64,000 nucleotides of DNA from Plantago ovata (lineage: Eukaryota > Streptophyta > Magnoliopsida > Lamiales > Plantaginaceae), in NCBI GenBank assembly GCA_028274465.1, contig CM051456.1, positions 67,628,753-67,692,752 on the forward strand. The letters are read 5' to 3'. The translations under genes and the position numbers were made by a program. The first letter of the stretch is position 1, and each line of letters begins with the position of its first letter. This document shows, one piece after another, positions 60,824 through 64,000 of the stretch. The notes below the pieces were generated by a model. The model saw nothing but the letters and a program-made list of their open reading frames with translations. It did no database searches and had not been told where the DNA came from.

Positions 60824-62209
60824 TGATGATGTCGTTTTTCACCAATTAAATTTGTTTTAAAAGCCTAAGAACACTTATCACTACACAAACTAGAGTGCAA
60901 TGGCAAGTTGTCCCCGAGTGTCGTTCTCTCGGGACCTAACGTGGCTTTGCTTGAGGTTTTTGCAAGTAATTTCAGTCAACGAGTTCAAATGTTTAGAGAA
61001 TCGTTTCCTTTGAACAATAGCAACGAGAAATCAGATTGTTGTAAACAAGATTGGAAAACGGTTGGTGGTAGAAATCAAATACACATGCATGGGTTACGAA
61101 TATGCTCACAAGTTCAGTGCGTAGAACCTTCGATCAAGTCTGCTAAGCAACTCGTCTAGGCAAATTTAAGACACACATCATGATAGATCACTATCAATAC
61201 TTTAGAGGTGCTTGTCACCAACACCATTTATCTAGCATGCTGCAAATCTCTAACATACAATCCTATAGCTTTCATTGACCAGGAGTTTGTCACTATACTC
61301 AATTCGAATATGTTTTATAGGCAACTAAGAATCATATGAAGGGATTTGCAGCAAGATTGAATCACAATCTCATGTAAGCATAAACATAACCCATAGCATG
61401 CATGTTCTACATTCTACCACCAACACAAAATATTTAGCTACTCATATTCATCAACATAGACATCAATTCATATGAATAATAATCAGAATACATCATATCA
61501 AACTACAAGACAAGAGAGTGATACAAGTTACCACCCAAGCTGTCACTAATCGGTGGAAATCAAAGAAAACCTCTCTGTAGATGATTACAAAGGATGAATC
61601 CCAAGCTAAAATACAAATTAATCTGAATATTCTCTGAGTTTTGGGGCTTCGGAGCTCTCCAAAACGAAGTTACAGTTCAAAAGATATTCAAAAAATGATC
61701 AAAGATCAGATCTAAGAAGGAAAATCCGAAAACGTAACCGCTGCCAAGCGGACCGCTTGGAGAAGCCAAGCGGAGCGCTTGGCAAGCGAAGCGCTTCGGG
61801 CACTCCAAGCGCTTCGCTTGGCTTCTGTGCCAAAGCTCCTGGAAATTGAAGCGGAGCGCTTCACTATTCCAGGCGCTTAGCTTGGCTCCTGGGCAGATTT
61901 TTGTCTTCAAACTCAATCTTTTTGCCCTCGCATGGCCCTCGGGTGCCTTGGGCTCATCCTTCTCGATGCTTATTGATACTCAAACACTTACGAACAAGCC
62001 ACGGAGATTGGGGAACTTCAACGGGGCCATCTTTTCCATAAAAAAGGCTCGTTTTTAGCTCCAAAAACGCAGTTTCGTACCTAAGTGCCTGAAAATGCAG
62101 AAAACACAAAACGTGACACTATTCTACAAAACTAACCAAAAAACAAGGCTAGAAGATAGCAAAAGAAGATAAAAAAGACAAGATGAACGCGTCAAAAATA
62201 CGTTCATCA
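60824..62209 (-). repeat. Element M 3' LTR (~1386 bp)
   Basis: The right end is CGTTCATCA, followed by the complement of GGTTTGGTGTGGGGAG. The left end is TGATGATGTCG, with a 3-base ambiguity in the start. A palindrome cluster at 61744-61890 is built of CCAAGCGGACCGCTTGG-type units with centres GCGGACCGC, GCGGAGCGC, GCGAAGCGC and GCGCTTCGC. No clear TATA box is seen next to it. Confidence 0.8.
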
Positions 62210-64000
62210 AACTCCCCACACCAAACCTTTGCTTGTACTCAAGGAACAAACTATCCTAAATGCAACACAAAAGGAGTCTCATGCCAAGTAAAGTGAACTA
62301 ATCTATTCAATCTACCAAATGCTTATGAACAAAACCAAATGAGCATGACATGCAAATAGGTTGAAGTATGCCTCGATTGCGAATATACACATTCTCAAGT
62401 GCACTTGGTTAAACAAAGGAGTCTCACGTAACATCTTCTACCTGGACCTGGTCAGTGACGACACAATGATGCATGTTATCATACTACAATTGCCCCGTGC
62501 CTATGAAACCGAGGGCTTACTTCTGTTCACCAAGCGAGACTTTTCCTCAAGAGAGGGCGAACCAATACTGGCTCTCATCAAACGAAGGAGGGTTCCCTTA
62601 GAAAGATAACACTCCCCTATTCTACCCAGACTCTCAAGAATGAGCCTCTTTCAACCACTTCTTGAATAGAAAGACGGGGGGTGGTCAAGAACAGGCCTTG
62701 GACAAAGGCGACACGAAACGAAAGATAGAATTTACAACTCGATAACTTCAAAAACAAATATTTACATGACACTTGACACTTTACTAGACTGCTTTCGGCT
62801 TGCAACGACCCTTCTTTTGCTTTTGGGTCTTATTCTTTATTTTCTTTCTTCTCTTTTTTTTTTTTTATATTTTCTTTTCTCTCTTTTTTTTCTCCTTTTT
62901 TTCTTCTTTTCTTTTTCTCCTTTTTTTTTCTTTTCTTTTATATAGGGGCAAGCAGCAGTACTAAGTGTCAAAAACACCTCCCCAAACCTATTCGAAAGAA
63001 TAGGTTTGAGCACAAAGACGAAAAAGAAAAAGGAAAGACTCTTTACAAAGACACATCCCCAAACCTATTCGAAAGAATAGGTTGGGAGACACAAAACAAA
63101 AAGAAAAAGAAAAAGGAAACTTTACAAGGACTCAAAGACGAAAGACCAGATCAACGAAGCAACCCCTTCCCCAAACCTATTCGATAGAATAGGTTTAATA
63201 CAAGGAATCGCACACTCACACTACCTCCTTCCTAGGCATTTGGCAATCTCTAATCGAGGTGAAGAACTTGTCGCCTCTTACGTACATAATTACACGGGTT
63301 ACAACCATAGACTCTAACATGCATCATTTCATAAGGCCATCGTGAACCGCAGCAGAAGAAACACCACTCAAGGAGATGTCGAGACTACTAAGCTTAACTA
63401 GTGCACAAGCGAATGTGACAAACCAAGCGAGACAAGCCTCAAACTACTTGCAAAGTGATGCAACATATGATCAATGGCCATAAAGACTTAGTCTACTCAA
63501 TAAAAAAGTTCAAAAGACTTGGCAATAAACTCCACACACAACAACGTGCAACAACTAATCTAGGGATGATATGCATGCAAAAATTTGAAAAAAACACGAC
63601 AAATCACATGAACTTGAGTAAAATCAGGCATGTACGAACCACACAAGCATATAGTACTGAAAATCCAATACCCCCTCCCCAAACCAAAACTTTTGCTCGT
63701 CCTCGAGCAAAGAAAAGTTGAAAGAAAAGGAAAAATTGGATTGAAAGTACACTTCCATGAGATAAAGGTTCGTGTCCAATCTCCTATATATGAGTAGTAC
63801 CTGAAAGGACTCAAGAAACAAGTGAGAACGGGTGCGCAAAGGTGAGAAGAATGGAAAAACGAGGAAAATCCGGGTACAGGGTCCAAGCGGACCACTTGGC
63901 GGGAGCCAAGCGCTTCGCTTGGCCCTGTTTCCAGATTTTCGATGTTTTTTTCCTATATTAATCACCTAAGGCACCAAGACAAAAGCTAGACTAAACTAAT
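62210..64000 (-). other. Element M 3' region with three hairpin-purine modules and an internal palindrome patch
   Basis: Hairpins AACCTATTC/GAATAGGTT lie at about 62984-63005, 63061-63083 and 63173-63195, beside GGTTTGGGG. A tract (62815-62943) is pyrimidine-rich on this strand. At 63883-63924 two palindromes (CAAGCGGACCACTTGG and CCAAGCGCTTCGCTTGG) repeat the theme of M's own LTR. No coding sequence is recognised. Confidence 0.7.

Larger units (their letters stand above)
60824..64000 (-). mobile_element. Element M: Athila-like element, 3' part
   Basis: It has a 3' LTR (60824-62209), a purine tract beside it and the start of the interior. The interior shares its plan with A, D, F and I. M runs past the right window edge, so gag and pol cannot be judged. 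The LTR is the most diverged of the Athila-like group here (TGATGATGTCG end). Confidence 0.8.

Noticed and set aside
61744-61890. Restriction-site-like palindromes as cloning vector sequence
   Set aside because: The palindromes are imperfect variants of one theme, embedded in an LTR with conserved flanks and recurring inside the same element; no vector sequence is present.

Overview
The window is plant nuclear DNA, most likely from a eudicot. It is made almost wholly of LTR retrotransposons inserted into one another. I found no complete host gene, rRNA, tRNA gene or CRISPR array. The plant origin rests on Athila-type Ty3/Gypsy elements with a tRNA-Asp primer site (TGGCGCCGTTGCCGGGGA type), Copia elements with an initiator-Met primer site (TGGTATCAGAGCC), Sirevirus-like Copia parts, and a retrocopy of the plant ribosomal protein L23a 3' end. 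The species cannot be named from the sequence. All elements are treated as fossils; most are visibly broken.

Left half. Element A (Athila-like, + strand, 1-5493) has a long uninterrupted pol stretch and a 3' LTR. It sits in the gag of element B (Athila-like, minus, 5494-7799). B sits in the LTR of element C (Sirevirus-like Copia, minus). C is split: its LTR and env-like part lie at 7800-11250 and its RT part at 33329-36500. Between them is element D (Athila-like, minus, 11251-33328, target duplication AGTTG). D carries gag, protease and an env-like gene, but no RT or integrase part is seen. D is split by Copia element E (+, 17366-30607, target repeat ATTAT). E's primer site is in turn hit by a partial Athila-like element F (19483-23067). 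This gives a four-level nest, C>D>E>F. E's integrase region also holds a poly(A)-tailed fragment of host RPL23A.

Right half. Scrambled Copia remnants J (36501-38267) are followed by the 5' end of a Tat/Retand-like element K (38268-39859). K is cut by an old minus-strand Copia element H (39860-59826). H's LTR received a mostly non-coding Athila-like element I (40490-45412, AATGG) and a solo LTR S1 (46678-47957, GTAAT). H's RNase H end received a full-length Copia element G (48168-58017, AGACT). At the right edge are an inverted Sirevirus-like LTR L (59827-60823) and the 3' part of another Athila-like element M (60824-64000).

The most interesting structure is not coding. All the Athila-like LTRs carry clusters of short palindromes with the core GCGnnnCGC. 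In A, B, D, F and I these lie just upstream of the TATA box. The same kind of palindrome recurs inside D, I and M, and in D it forms five ~70-bp repeats in front of a promoter-like leader, a GT-AG intron-like segment and the env-like ATG. The Athila-like 3' regions also share hairpin-plus-GGTTTGGGG modules and a long purine tract. LTR pairs differ by roughly 3-5% by eye, so most insertions probably date to the last one or two million years.
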